Source: Cyanobacteria bacterium UBA4641 (GTDB lineage Bacteria; Cyanobacteriota; Vampirovibrionia; Gastranaerophilales; Gastranaerophilaceae). From it: a stretch of 44,084 nucleotides of DNA. The stretch's first letter is position 1. Every line of letters begins with the position of its first letter. Below the pieces are notes generated by a model. That model saw only the letters and a list, made by a program, of their open reading frames with translations, was not told the DNA's origin and did not search any database. This document shows positions 1 through 8,065 of this stretch, piece by piece. The translations under genes and the position numbers were made by a program. The stretch covers positions 12,726 to 56,809 of the forward strand of contig DHMN01000062.1 of NCBI GenBank assembly GCA_002405805.1, read 5' to 3'.

Positions 1-37
1 TTTAGCTCAACTCATATTCTAGTCAGTTCAGCATGAC
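1..37. repeat. Dispersed hairpin repeat family A, partial copy
   Basis: The stretch CTCAACTCATATTCTAGTCA followed by GTTC..ATGAC matches the right half of the complete copy at 16977-17047 and of the copy at 3015-3068. The left arm would lie outside the window. This is directly seen by comparison within the window. It is non-coding and intergenic. Confidence 0.7.
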
Positions 38-60
38 AATGCTAGAATTGTTCAATTTAC

Positions 61-84
61 GTAGGGCGGCATTGCTATGCCGAC
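61..84. repeat. Dispersed hairpin repeat family B
   Basis: GTAGGGCGGCAT, loop TGCT, ATGCCGAC forms a 6-bp GC-rich stem (67-72 with 77-82). It resembles the perfect hairpin at 7995-8022 (GTAGGTCGGCTT/AAGCCGACCTAC), with a compensatory T-A/A-T change in the stem. No T-run follows on either strand, so it is not an obvious terminator here. Confidence 0.55.
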
Positions 85-165
85 AATATAATATTAGCAT
101 TAGAAAACCAATGTTCTATTGCCATTCAAATAACGTGTTTATTTAATCAGGATGCAGAAGTTAAA

Positions 166-495
166 CTATTTTCTAGCTACAAATTCTTGATATGTTTTTT
201 CAATCATCTTCATAGTGTCTTCTTCACTATGTGTTTCTGCATAATTATCAATTGCTTTGTTTAATTCTTCTGCAAGTTTAGGGTTTTTTGCCAAGAATTT
301 CATATCGCTTTCGATAGAATCTGATGCGATTTGAGATTTTCCCAAAGTTGCCTCAGGAACATTTGCCAAATCTTTGATTTCCTTAGCTTCAACAGGAACT
401 GCAGTAGTCTCAGGCGCGATGTTGGCATCTGTGGCAGGCTTCTGAATACCTTTGAAATTTAAACTATTGATGCTGTTGTTGTCGATTTCTCTCAT
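166..495 (-). CDS. Small hypothetical protein with N-terminal NFKG motif
   Basis: A 109-aa soluble protein of unknown function. A Shine-Dalgarno-like AAGGTG precedes the ATG at 495. Residues 13-16 read NFKG, an N-terminal motif type shared with the otherwise unrelated proteins at 7430-7924 and 43075-43926. The middle (about 20-50) is low-complexity, rich in Ala/Pro/Glu and probably disordered. The C-terminal half is charged and predicted helical (LAKNPKLAEELNKAIDNYAE). No membrane segment, cysteines or catalytic motif are visible. It is divergently oriented from the kinase-like gene at 671. Confidence 0.7.
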   Translation of the reverse strand: MREIDNNSINSLNFKGIQKPATDANIAPETTAVPVEAKEIKDLANVPEATLGKSQIASDSIESDMKFLAKNPKLAEELNKAIDNYAETHSEEDTMKMIEKTYQEFVARK

Positions 496-670
496 AGTAT
501 CACCTTACTTTCAGAAAATTATTCTCTAGTATCTTCATGTTGGTCTTTGTATAGAAAACACATAAATAATATTTTTTGCTACTTTCTTCTTTAAAAAATT
601 ACAAAAATTTACATGTAATTCTTCACTTATTTTTCATGTTATGATGTATTATATACTACAAAAGGATGTA

Positions 671-1789
671 ATGCAAATTATGAACTTGGATAAATTAGCA
701 AAAGATTTTTGGTGGGCTCTTACAGCGTATAGTACAATTGACAAATTGCCGGATTCGATTATTTTCACGGATACAGACGGCAATATTCAGCACTTTAATA
801 AAAAAGCGCAAGAGGTGTTTGGGCTTGTTTATGAGGAATTTAAGACTGAAAAGTTTGACAACATCATTATTGATGGAGTTAAACATATTAGAGAATCTCT
901 TGAAACTTCAAAACCTGTATTGGCGACTGCAGTTGTTGCAGGGCGTGAGTTTTATGTTGAAATTAACGCAACAAGAAAGGGCGAAGGCTACTGTGTCAGC
1001 GTAAGGGATTTGACAAAATTGACAGGAGAACTTGTTAATGAAGAAAAAATTGCTAAGTTCAATTGCGAAAAAAATGCGATGCTTGCAAAGCTTGAAGGGG
1101 ATTTGAAATCTCCATTGACTTCAATCAGCGGATTTTCAAAAGGTTTGTTAGACGGATTGGGTGGTACTTTGTCAGAAAAACAGACAAAGTATGTCAAAAT
1201 TATCAATTCTAATGCAGAAGAGCTTTATCACTTTATGGATAAATTGTTAGAATTTTCAAAAGCTGAATCTTCAATTTATGAATCAGAATTTCACAATTTT
1301 GATGTTGTTGAGGCTTTAAAATCTGTCGCAAAAGAATTTGAGACTGTTTTTGCAGAGAAAAAATTGACTTTTGATATAAATTATGAAGAAATTTCAAAAC
1401 GAAATATTTTTTCTGATTCAAATGCTGTAAAAAGTGCGTTTAGAAATATTTTAGATGTTGCAATTTCAATGACGGAAACAGGAGTAGTGCTTGTCAAACT
1501 TTCTGTTCCTGATGATGAAACTTGCTTAAAATACAACCTTGGTGTAAATCCTGAAAGTTATTTGCAAATTACAATCAGAGACACAGGGGTTGGAATTGCG
1601 GAAGACGAGATGAAATATTTATGCGAACCTTATGCGCAGTTGGAAAAGGGCAAGAAAAATTTCTTGCGCTCACTTGAATTAGGAACCGCAACAATTATGA
1701 TAAAGAGAGCAGACGGAATTATTGATATTTATTCAGAAGTGATGAAAGGCACTGAATACAGTATTATTCTTCCGATAGAAAAGGTATAA
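671..1789 (+). CDS. PAS-domain sensor protein with degenerate histidine kinase core (pseudokinase)
   Basis: About 372 aa. The start is chosen at 671 because AAAGGA lies at 661-666; ATG 680 is the alternative, and the frame opens at 641. Residues about 25-110 form a PAS fold (DSIIFTDTDGNIQHFNKKAQ), so it likely senses a cytosolic signal; no membrane segment is visible. A HisKA/HATPase-like core follows, but the phospho-acceptor block reads LEGDLKSPLTSI, where kinases have SHELRTPL: the His is Gly143. The N-box Mg-binding Asn is Val (NILDVAI). The glycine-rich G2 loop is missing (LELGTATIMIK), and only DTGVGI is intact. The frame is open throughout, so this looks like a maintained pseudokinase rather than decay. 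It ends 1 nt before the ABC ATPase gene and is surely co-transcribed with it. Confidence 0.85.
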   Translation: MQIMNLDKLAKDFWWALTAYSTIDKLPDSIIFTDTDGNIQHFNKKAQEVFGLVYEEFKTEKFDNIIIDGVKHIRESLETSKPVLATAVVAGREFYVEINATRKGEGYCVSVRDLTKLTGELVNEEKIAKFNCEKNAMLAKLEGDLKSPLTSISGFSKGLLDGLGGTLSEKQTKYVKIINSNAEELYHFMDKLLEFSKAESSIYESEFHNFDVVEALKSVAKEFETVFAEKKLTFDINYEEISKRNIFSDSNAVKSAFRNILDVAISMTETGVVLVKLSVPDDETCLKYNLGVNPESYLQITIRDTGVGIAEDEMKYLCEPYAQLEKGKKNFLRSLELGTATIMIKRADGIIDIYSEVMKGTEYSIILPIEKV

Positions 1790-1790
1790 A

Positions 1791-2789
1791 ATGAGCAGTG
1801 TAACCTTAAAAAACGTAAGAAAAACCTATGACAATTCAAAAACCGTAATCAATGACGTTAGTCTTGAAATTAAGGACAAAGAGTTTGTAGTGCTTGTTGG
1901 AGCATCTGGGTGTGGAAAATCAACTCTTTTGCGTATGATTGCAGGGTTAGAGGATATCTCTTCAGGTGAAATTTATATTGGTGATAAAAAGGTTAATAAT
2001 GTTCCGCCAAAAGATAGAGATATTGCGTTTGTTTTCCAAAGTTATGCTCTTTATCCGCACATGACCGTGCGCGAAAATATCGCATTTGGGCTAAAAATGC
2101 GCAAAGTTGACAAAGCAACGATTGAAAAAAAGGTTCAAGAGGCTGCAGAAATTCTTAACCTTGGCGAATATTTAGACCGAAAACCTAAGCAATTGTCAGG
2201 CGGACAAAGGCAGCGTGTAGCGTTGGGGCGCGCGATTGTGCGTAATCCAAAGGTTTTCTTGATGGATGAGCCTTTATCAAATTTGGATGCAAAATTGAGG
2301 GTGCAAATGCGCTCAGAGATAAAAAAGTTGCACGAAAAACTTCAAACAACATTTATTTATGTAACCCATGACCAAACCGAGGCTTTGACGATGGGGGATA
2401 GAATTGTTGTGCTGAATAATGGTGATATTCAGCAAGTTGCATCGCCTGATGAGATTTACAATAATCCGACAAATACTTTTGTTGCTGGGTTTGTCGGTTC
2501 TCCGCAGATGAATTTTATTGAAGGTAAAGATATTGGACTTGATGAAAATATCTTATACGGAATCCGTCCTGAAAAGATGACAAGGGCTGATGGCGATATA
2601 AAACTGACTGTGGATGTGGAAATTTCTGAAATGCTTGGCAGTGAGAAAATTGCTTATTTTAATATCGGCAATCGCAAATGTTCTGCAAGGTTGGATGCGG
2701 ATGTCCAAATCGGTATGACTTTGGATATTTCTATCAAATCGTCAGAAATGTACAAGTTTGACATGGCTACAGGCATGAGGGTTCAGTAG
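1791..2789 (+). CDS. Sugar ABC transporter ATP-binding protein (MalK/MsmK/UgpC type)
   Basis: A 332-aa cytoplasmic ATPase that would power carbohydrate import by docking to a membrane permease pair. Visible motifs are Walker A GASGCGKST, Q-loop FVFQSYALYPHMT, signature LSGGQRQRVALGRA, Walker B VFLMDEPLSNLDAK and the switch His in YVTHDQTEA. A C-terminal TOBE-type regulatory domain follows (about 240-332). Length and motif order fit the MalK/UgpC family (COG3839 type). There is a good AAGG site 6 nt upstream. No permease genes are nearby; the only candidate partner in the window is the solute-binding protein at 11567-12790. In related bacteria MsmK-like ATPases often serve several transporters. 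Which sugar is carried cannot be told. Confidence 0.92.
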   Translation: MSSVTLKNVRKTYDNSKTVINDVSLEIKDKEFVVLVGASGCGKSTLLRMIAGLEDISSGEIYIGDKKVNNVPPKDRDIAFVFQSYALYPHMTVRENIAFGLKMRKVDKATIEKKVQEAAEILNLGEYLDRKPKQLSGGQRQRVALGRAIVRNPKVFLMDEPLSNLDAKLRVQMRSEIKKLHEKLQTTFIYVTHDQTEALTMGDRIVVLNNGDIQQVASPDEIYNNPTNTFVAGFVGSPQMNFIEGKDIGLDENILYGIRPEKMTRADGDIKLTVDVEISEMLGSEKIAYFNIGNRKCSARLDADVQIGMTLDISIKSSEMYKFDMATGMRVQ

Positions 2790-2833
2790 AGTCAAAATGA
2801 CAGGATTTTTATATTGTCATTCTGAAAGCTTAG

Positions 2834-2870
2834 AAAATATGCGTCAGCTTTGCGAACGCATATTTTTCTT
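2834..2870 (+). terminator. Probable rho-independent terminator after the ABC ATPase gene
   Basis: AAATATGCGT (2835-2844), an 11-nt loop, ACGCATATTT (2856-2865): a perfect 10-bp stem running into a T-rich tract (TTTTTCTT). It lies 45 nt after the ATPase stop codon. The stem is AT-rich outside its GCG core, so efficiency is uncertain. Confidence 0.5.
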
Positions 2871-2906
2871 GCTATTTAGAATCTCAAACATAACAAATAA
2901 AAACTA

Positions 2907-2940
2907 TGTCATTCTGAATTTATTTCAGAATCTTTTCAAT
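2907..2940. repeat. Dispersed hairpin repeat family C (8-bp stem, 5-nt loop)
   Basis: ATTCTGAA (2911-2918), loop TTTAT, TTCAGAAT (2924-2931), flanked by GTC and CTTTTCAA. The reverse complement of 32664-32696 has the same layout with ATTCCGAA/TTCGGAAT. The central pair has changed from T-A to C-G on both arms, a compensatory change. Confidence 0.75.
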
Positions 2941-3014
2941 AATCATTATTGGGCTAAGAAATCATTGCTAAATCCTTAAATTTGGAAAAGGCCCTGAAAC
3001 ACCGAGTAGGAACA

Positions 3015-3068
3015 GAATATTACGTTTCGATTTCATCTCAACTCATATTTTAGTCAGTTCGGAATGAC
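3015..3068. repeat. Dispersed hairpin repeat family A, copy with eroded left arm
   Basis: It shares GAATATTACGTTTCG, then TCTCAACTCATATT, TAGTCA and GTTCGGAATGAC with the full copy at 16977-17047. The left arm before GAATAT has diverged, so the stem is incomplete. Confidence 0.7.
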
Positions 3069-3098
3069 AAATATTTTATTTTTTCTGACCTACAAGTT

Positions 3099-3830
3099 CT
3101 AATACTTATATTTTTTTACAACTTTTTTAAAATAATCCGCATCGACTTTTGCATAATGAGCACAAGATAATCCATAAGGGTCTGCTGTTGCTCCATTGTT
3201 ATTTTTTGTTAATTGCAAAATTTTATCAATATCACAATATTTTTCTCCAGCATATTGTGTTCCGATATCGCCCATTGTATGCAATTCGCCATCGATTAGC
3301 TGAAAAGTAAAAGTATCATATCCTTCAATATTTGGTGGATTTTTGATACCGTTTAAATCTACAGTCACCCATACTAAAGAATTATTTTTCTGATTTTCAA
3401 ACATTAATAATGTTCCATCATTTAGTAGAATTTGTCCATCATCTAGTCGTGTGTGTAATATTCCTTTATAAACTATACCATTTTTTACAAATGTATAACA
3501 TAACTCCCTACCATAATTACATATTGATGCATTAGAAAGATAGTTGACAAAGACTTTATAAAAAGAAGCTCCATCATTATAAGAGCTTGGGTCTACAGAA
3601 ATTTCATCATCTTGCATGCGCTTAAAAACTTGTTGGATTGTAGAATATGATTTTAGAAATTGTGATTTTAATCTTGCTGCTTTGTAATTATTAATCAATC
3701 CAGGAATAGTCAAAGCTGCAACAATGCCAATAATTCCTAGTGTGATTAAAACCTCTGCAAGGGTAAAGCCGAATTGCATCTTGGTTGATGGCAAATCTAA
3801 GTGAGTAGCACATTTTCTAATTGTATTCAT
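3099..3830 (-). CDS. Type IV pilin-like / pseudopilin protein with prepilin peptidase site
   Basis: About 243 aa. The start is placed at 3830 (MNTIRK) because AGAAGGAGT precedes it; the longer open frame to 4076 runs into the divergent regulator. Residues 17-40 are a classic class III signal: after KMQFG comes FTLAEVLITLGIIGIVAALT. Cleavage is expected at G21/F22, with the conserved Glu at +5 (E26) and a hydrophobic N-terminal helix. The globular part has scattered cysteines (such as ASICNYGRELCY and SCAHY near the C-terminus) typical of pseudopilins. Prepilin peptidase would process it, and it would assemble at the inner membrane into a pilus or type II-like fibre. No other pilus genes are nearby, which suggests a dispersed multi-copy family. 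Confidence 0.88.
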   Translation of the reverse strand: MNTIRKCATHLDLPSTKMQFGFTLAEVLITLGIIGIVAALTIPGLINNYKAARLKSQFLKSYSTIQQVFKRMQDDEISVDPSSYNDGASFYKVFVNYLSNASICNYGRELCYTFVKNGIVYKGILHTRLDDGQILLNDGTLLMFENQKNNSLVWVTVDLNGIKNPPNIEGYDTFTFQLIDGELHTMGDIGTQYAGEKYCDIDKILQLTKNNNGATADPYGLSCAHYAKVDADYFKKVVKKYKY

Positions 3831-3922
3831 AAAAACTCCTTCTATATTATGTTTAATACTGAACATATTCGGCATTATACATAATATATTATATATAATA
3901 AGAAAAATCAATATACTAAAAT

Positions 3923-4144
3923 ATGTATATGGAAATGACGGACTATTATAAAGAGCTTGCGAAAAATATGCGCATTGAGCGCGCAAGGCTAAATATATCT
4001 CAATTAAAACTTGCAGAAATGGCGGATGTCTCTTTAGATACAATAAACATGATTGAGCGCGCTGTCGGCAATCCAAAACTTTGTACCGTCATTGCCATTG
4101 CAAATGCGCTCAATGTCGATTTAAACACCCTGATAAAATTATAA
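3923..4144 (+). CDS. Small XRE-family helix-turn-helix regulator
   Basis: 73 aa, essentially a single lambda-repressor-like HTH domain. Helix 2/3 is visible as SQLKLAEMADVSLDTINMIERA, followed by the PKLCTVIAIANALNVDLNTLI segment typical of the HTH_3/XRE family. There is no Shine-Dalgarno site. A TATACT box at 3912-3917 lies 5 nt before the ATG, so the mRNA may be leaderless. It diverges from the pilin-like gene across 92 bp, so it may control that gene or itself; this is an inference. It converges with the next gene, leaving 1 nt between stops. Confidence 0.85.
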   Translation: MYMEMTDYYKELAKNMRIERARLNISQLKLAEMADVSLDTINMIERAVGNPKLCTVIAIANALNVDLNTLIKL

Positions 4145-4145
4145 A

Positions 4146-4745
4146 TTACTTAATCTCTTTGAAAAATTCGTTTGAAATAAGTTGTGAATATTTGTTTTTC
4201 TCGTTAGCAGAAACCAAAACTTTGTCATTTCCGTGTTCATCTTTTACAACTGAAATAATTCCTGAAATTTCACCAATAGGAAGTTTTTTCAATTTTGCAC
4301 GGAATTTTACATAAGGAATTTCTTTTCCATAAGATTTCATTGTGCCTTTTTCAGTTACGTGAAACTCTTCAACGGCGGTTGATTGGTATTTGATTTTGTT
4401 AATTGCAGCCAAAATTCGACTTTCGGCATCAGGTGATTTTATATCTTCGGCTGATAGAATAGTTTTTTTGCCAGAATCAACGACAACCATTTTCTGACCG
4501 GTTGCTTTATGTTCTGCAAGCACTGCATTGTAGCCTAAAATTCCGGCAGCTTTTTCTATTTCAAATTCTTTATTAATTTTAGAAAAATCGCCGATTTTTT
4601 GAGCTCGTTCAAGTACAACATCGTGGCTTGGGTTCACAAAATTATTAAACTGGTTTTTGATAAAATCTTGTCCGCCAAAAGCCATAAAGCCGACTATAAC
4701 TACTGTTAAGAACAATGCGCGTGTTACGTTTTTTAAACAACCCAT
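4146..4745 (-). CDS. Hypothetical membrane-anchored protein
   Basis: 199 aa with ATG at 4745 preceded by AGAGGA. Residues about 8-24 (ALFLTVVIVGFMAFGG) form an uncleaved signal anchor or signal peptide. The rest is probably outside the cytoplasm, mixed alpha/beta and lysine-rich, with no cysteines after C3 and no recognised motif. Cys3 is too near the N-terminus to be a lipobox cysteine. The family was not recognised. It diverges from mutS, 36 bp away. Confidence 0.7.
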   Translation of the reverse strand: MGCLKNVTRALFLTVVIVGFMAFGGQDFIKNQFNNFVNPSHDVVLERAQKIGDFSKINKEFEIEKAAGILGYNAVLAEHKATGQKMVVVDSGKKTILSAEDIKSPDAESRILAAINKIKYQSTAVEEFHVTEKGTMKSYGKEIPYVKFRAKLKKLPIGEISGIISVVKDEHGNDKVLVSANEKNKYSQLISNEFFKEIK

Positions 4746-4781
4746 GTTGAAATCCTCTTGTTTTTATAAGAATATTATAAT

Positions 4782-7361
4782 ATGAGCAAGTCTGAAATCA
4801 ATCACGTAAAAAGTTGGGAAGTGAACATAGAAGATACCACGCCTGTAATGCAACAGTATCTGAAAATTAAACAAGAAAACCCTGAAATCCTTTTGTGGTA
4901 CAGGTTGGGCGATTTTTACGAAACATTTTTTGAAGATGCCGAAATTATGTCTCGTGAACTTGAGTTGACACTAACAGGTCGTGATGCAGGAGCAAAGCTC
5001 GGCAGAGTTCCGCTTGCAGGTATTCCGTATAAGGCTGCAGAAGGTTATTTGGAAAAACTTGTTCAAAAAAATTACAAAGTTGCTATCTGTGAACAGCTTG
5101 AAGACCCAAAATTTGCTAAAGGATTGGTAAAGCGCGGAATTGTCAGAATTGTCACCGCAGGGACTTTAACAGAAAGCAATCTTTTAAAACAAAATTCAAA
5201 CAACTATATTTGTGCAATTTATAAAGATGAAAAAACTGACTTGTTTGGTTTTTCATATACAGATATTTCAACAGGCGAATTTAAAACAACACAGGCTCCG
5301 CTGAACTTGGTTATGGCTGAACTTGCGCGCCTTAAGCCGTCAGAAATCGTTGCACCAAGTTTAAAACAAGATATCAAACCGTTCCAAATCGTACCGGATG
5401 AAGTGATTAATCTGCCTGATGAAATCACAAAAAGGTACAATTGTTCTAAGATTCCGGCATCGGTTTTTGAACCGAATTTTGCTGAAACAAACTTAAAAAC
5501 TGTTTTTAAAACTCAAAGCTTGGAGAGTTTTGGGTATTCAAAATACAAACTAGGATTCAGAGCAGCAGGCGCATTGCTTGCTTATGTGTGGGAAACTTTA
5601 AAGGGAAATATCCCAAAATTTGACAGAATTGAACCTTATGAACTGTCTGAATATATGATTTTGGATGCCGCGACAAGAAAGAACTTAGAACTGGTTGAAA
5701 CACTTCGAGAGAAAAACAAATACGGTTCGCTTTTGTGGGCAATTGACCGAACAAAAACGAATATGGGTGCAAGGCTTTTGAAAAGTTGGATTTGTCAGCC
5801 ATTGAAAAATTTATCAGAAATTATGGCTCGTCAAAATTCAGTTTCAGAACTTGTTCAAAAGGAAGATGTCAGATTCGCCCTTGGTGAATATTTAGAAAAA
5901 ATCTACGATATTCAGCGTCTTTCTACTCGTATGAGTAACGGTTCAGCTTCACCAAAAGACTTTGTAGATATCAAATTATCTTTGAACTTGTTGCCAAAAC
6001 TCTTTGATATTACGGAAAATCTTGAGTTTGATATGTTTGCATCTGTTCGAGAATACCGCGAACAAATGGAAGATTATGCCACAATGATTGAAAATACAAT
6101 CGTTGATGAGCCGCCTATTCAATTGAAAGAGGGCGGAATTATCAAGGAAGGTGTCAGCGGAGAATTGGATTATTTCCGCGATTTGTTGACAGGTGGGGAA
6201 GAATGGCTCAAAACATTTGAGGAAGAAGAAAAAGAGCGCACAGGTATCAAAAATCTGAAAATCGGTTATAACAGAGTTTTTGGCTATTTTATTGAGGTAA
6301 CAAATTCTTATTTGAATATGGTTCCGCAAAGTTATGTCCGCAAACAAACCCTAACTGGTGCAGAAAGATTTATTACAGACGAGCTCAAAAAACACGAAGA
6401 TGATGTAATGTCAGCCAAATTCAAGTCAACTGAACTTGAATACAAAATGTTTTCTGATTTTAGAGAATATTCAAAAGAATTTGTCTCAAAAATCCGTGAA
6501 ATTGCAGATTGTATCGCAAGGGCGGATGTTCTTAATTCACTTGCTCAGATTGCAGTTGAAAATAATTATTGCAAACCTGAAATTGATGAGTCTGACGATT
6601 TTATTATCAAAAACGGCAGGCATGCGGTGTTGGAAAAGATTTTGCCACTTGGTGAATATGTTCCGAACGATTTGGAATTAAAGTCAAATTCAGTTGATAC
6701 AACTCAGTTTATGATTCTTACAGGTCCTAACATGGCAGGTAAATCGACTTATATGCGTCAAAATGCGTTGATTGTAATTCTTGCACAAATCGGTTCTTGG
6801 ATTCCTGCAGATTACGCTAAAATCGGACTTGTTGATAAAGTTTTCACAAGAGTTGGGGCAAGCGATGATTTGACTCTTGGTCAGTCTACTTTTATGGTTG
6901 AAATGATTGAGACTTCGTACATTCTAAACTCTGCAACCGATAGAAGTTTTATTTTGCTTGATGAAATCGGACGTGGCACAAGTACATACGATGGTGTTGC
7001 AATTGCTTGGTCTGTTGCGGAATATATCGCGACAAAAATCAAGGCAAGATGTATTTTTGCAACTCACTATCACGAACTAAATGTTATGACAAAAACTTAT
7101 CCGCAAATCAAAAACTACAGAATTACGATTGCTGAGCAAAATGGCGAAATCGAATTTTTGAGAAAAATTGTTCAAGGCGGAGCAAGCAAGAGCTATGGTA
7201 TTCAAGTTGCTAAAATGGCAGGCTTGCCGTCTTCTGTTATCAAGCGTTCTGAAGATTTGATGTTAAAAATGCAAAAAGATTTTTCAAACAACCTTGCAAC
7301 TCGTAAGAAAATGGTAAATAATGGGGATGAAGTTCCTCAATTGTCACTTTTTGGAATGTAA
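4782..7361 (+). CDS. mutS: DNA mismatch repair protein MutS
   Basis: 859 aa, normal full length for bacterial MutS1. It binds mismatches and small loops and starts MutL-dependent repair. The mismatch-reading Phe-x-Glu is F45-Y46-E47 in RLGDFYETFF. Connector, lever and clamp regions follow. The ATPase has Walker A GPNMAGKST (about 648-656) and Walker B ILLDEIGRGTSTYDG (D727/E728), then the ATHYHEL switch. The C-terminus is short. There is no Shine-Dalgarno site; TATAAT directly abuts the ATG, too close to drive this start, so the promoter is unclear. mutL is not in the window. Confidence 0.98.
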   Translation: MSKSEINHVKSWEVNIEDTTPVMQQYLKIKQENPEILLWYRLGDFYETFFEDAEIMSRELELTLTGRDAGAKLGRVPLAGIPYKAAEGYLEKLVQKNYKVAICEQLEDPKFAKGLVKRGIVRIVTAGTLTESNLLKQNSNNYICAIYKDEKTDLFGFSYTDISTGEFKTTQAPLNLVMAELARLKPSEIVAPSLKQDIKPFQIVPDEVINLPDEITKRYNCSKIPASVFEPNFAETNLKTVFKTQSLESFGYSKYKLGFRAAGALLAYVWETLKGNIPKFDRIEPYELSEYMILDAATRKNLELVETLREKNKYGSLLWAIDRTKTNMGARLLKSWICQPLKNLSEIMARQNSVSELVQKEDVRFALGEYLEKIYDIQRLSTRMSNGSASPKDFVDIKLSLNLLPKLFDITENLEFDMFASVREYREQMEDYATMIENTIVDEPPIQLKEGGIIKEGVSGELDYFRDLLTGGEEWLKTFEEEEKERTGIKNLKIGYNRVFGYFIEVTNSYLNMVPQSYVRKQTLTGAERFITDELKKHEDDVMSAKFKSTELEYKMFSDFREYSKEFVSKIREIADCIARADVLNSLAQIAVENNYCKPEIDESDDFIIKNGRHAVLEKILPLGEYVPNDLELKSNSVDTTQFMILTGPNMAGKSTYMRQNALIVILAQIGSWIPADYAKIGLVDKVFTRVGASDDLTLGQSTFMVEMIETSYILNSATDRSFILLDEIGRGTSTYDGVAIAWSVAEYIATKIKARCIFATHYHELNVMTKTYPQIKNYRITIAEQNGEIEFLRKIVQGGASKSYGIQVAKMAGLPSSVIKRSEDLMLKMQKDFSNNLATRKKMVNNGDEVPQLSLFGM

Positions 7362-7429
7362 AAATTTGTAAAAAGGTAACAAAAAATTTATTTTGGTGTT
7401 TTAAAGCTAACAGCAAGGAGTGTGTATAT

Positions 7430-7924
7430 ATGAAAGTAGGTTTAGTAAATTCTGTAAACTTTAGAGCAAATGAAGCTCCGACAACTGAAACAAAAGTTGA
7501 ACATACTGAAACAACGACTACATCAGAGCCTGACAGTTTTACTCCGCAGACAGATGTTCAACCTGAAAAACCCAAAAAGACTGCAAAAGATAGAGTTGCA
7601 GGATTTTGGAAATTTTTATCAACAACTAACCAAATGACTCGTTCAACCTTGAAAGGTGTATTTTATGGCGCAATGACAGGTGTTGCACTTTTAGGAGGTT
7701 CATGGGTGTTTAAAGCGTTGCCTAATGCTTTTTCTAAACAAGGTCCGACTCTTATGAATACAATTAAACATCCGCTAAAGGCTGTTGGCAAATCAGGCAA
7801 AGTTATGGCAGGAATCGGTGCAGGCATGGTTTTGGCTTATCAATTGATTGCAGGTAAGCTTGAGGCTAACCAAAAAACTGCAGTAATCGACCACAAAATG
7901 TACACCGGTCATAGAGATAAGTAG
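7430..7924 (+). CDS. Hypothetical membrane protein with N-terminal NFRA motif
   Basis: 164 aa. AAGGAG lies 10 nt before the ATG. Residues 10-13 read NFRA, matching the NFKG/TFRA motif of two other hypotheticals in this window. A Thr/Glu/Pro-rich linker (about 15-55) precedes two hydrophobic Gly/Ala-rich segments (about residues 78-105 and 122-142, for example GVFYGAMTGVALLGGSWVF and GIGAGMVLAYQLIAG). The tail is polar (IDHKMYTGHRDK). The function was not recognised. It follows mutS by 68 bp and may be read through from it. It ends in a very strong terminator at 7995-8028. Confidence 0.75.
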   Translation: MKVGLVNSVNFRANEAPTTETKVEHTETTTTSEPDSFTPQTDVQPEKPKKTAKDRVAGFWKFLSTTNQMTRSTLKGVFYGAMTGVALLGGSWVFKALPNAFSKQGPTLMNTIKHPLKAVGKSGKVMAGIGAGMVLAYQLIAGKLEANQKTAVIDHKMYTGHRDK

Positions 7925-7994
7925 GAAAAGTTACTAAAAATTCAGAATCTTTTCCATATCAATAATTTATTATTCATATTAAGAATTTAGCATT

Positions 7995-8028
7995 GTAGGT
8001 CGGCTTTACCAAGCCGACCTACTTTTTT
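7995..8028 (+). terminator. Strong rho-independent terminator (family B hairpin)
   Basis: GTAGGTCGGCTT (7995-8006), loop TACC, AAGCCGACCTAC (8011-8022), then TTTTTT. This is a perfect 12-bp GC-rich stem with a U-tract on the plus strand, ending the mutS/hypothetical transcription unit. It shares sequence with the repeat at 61-84, so this terminator was apparently built from, or spread as, a mobile repeat. Confidence 0.9.
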
Positions 8029-8065
8029 ACATCTCATCATTACTAGGAAAGTTTACTTGCAAATG

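Larger units (their letters stand above)
2790..3098. other. 309-bp intergenic region built largely of repeats
   Basis: No credible gene is present. It contains the terminator hairpin at 2834-2870, half a family-C motif (GTCATTCTGAAAG, about 2817-2829), a full family-C hairpin (2907-2940) and a family-A copy (3015-3068). The open frame at 2797-2979 runs across these repeats and has no ribosome binding site. Confidence 0.7.

Noticed and set aside
2797..2979. 60-aa plus-strand open frame
   Set aside because: It runs through the terminator hairpin and family-C repeats, has no ribosome site, and its translation mirrors the repeats.
3831..4076. N-terminal extension of the pilin-like protein to 4076
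   Set aside because: It overlaps the divergent XRE gene, and a strong ribosome site supports the start at 3830.
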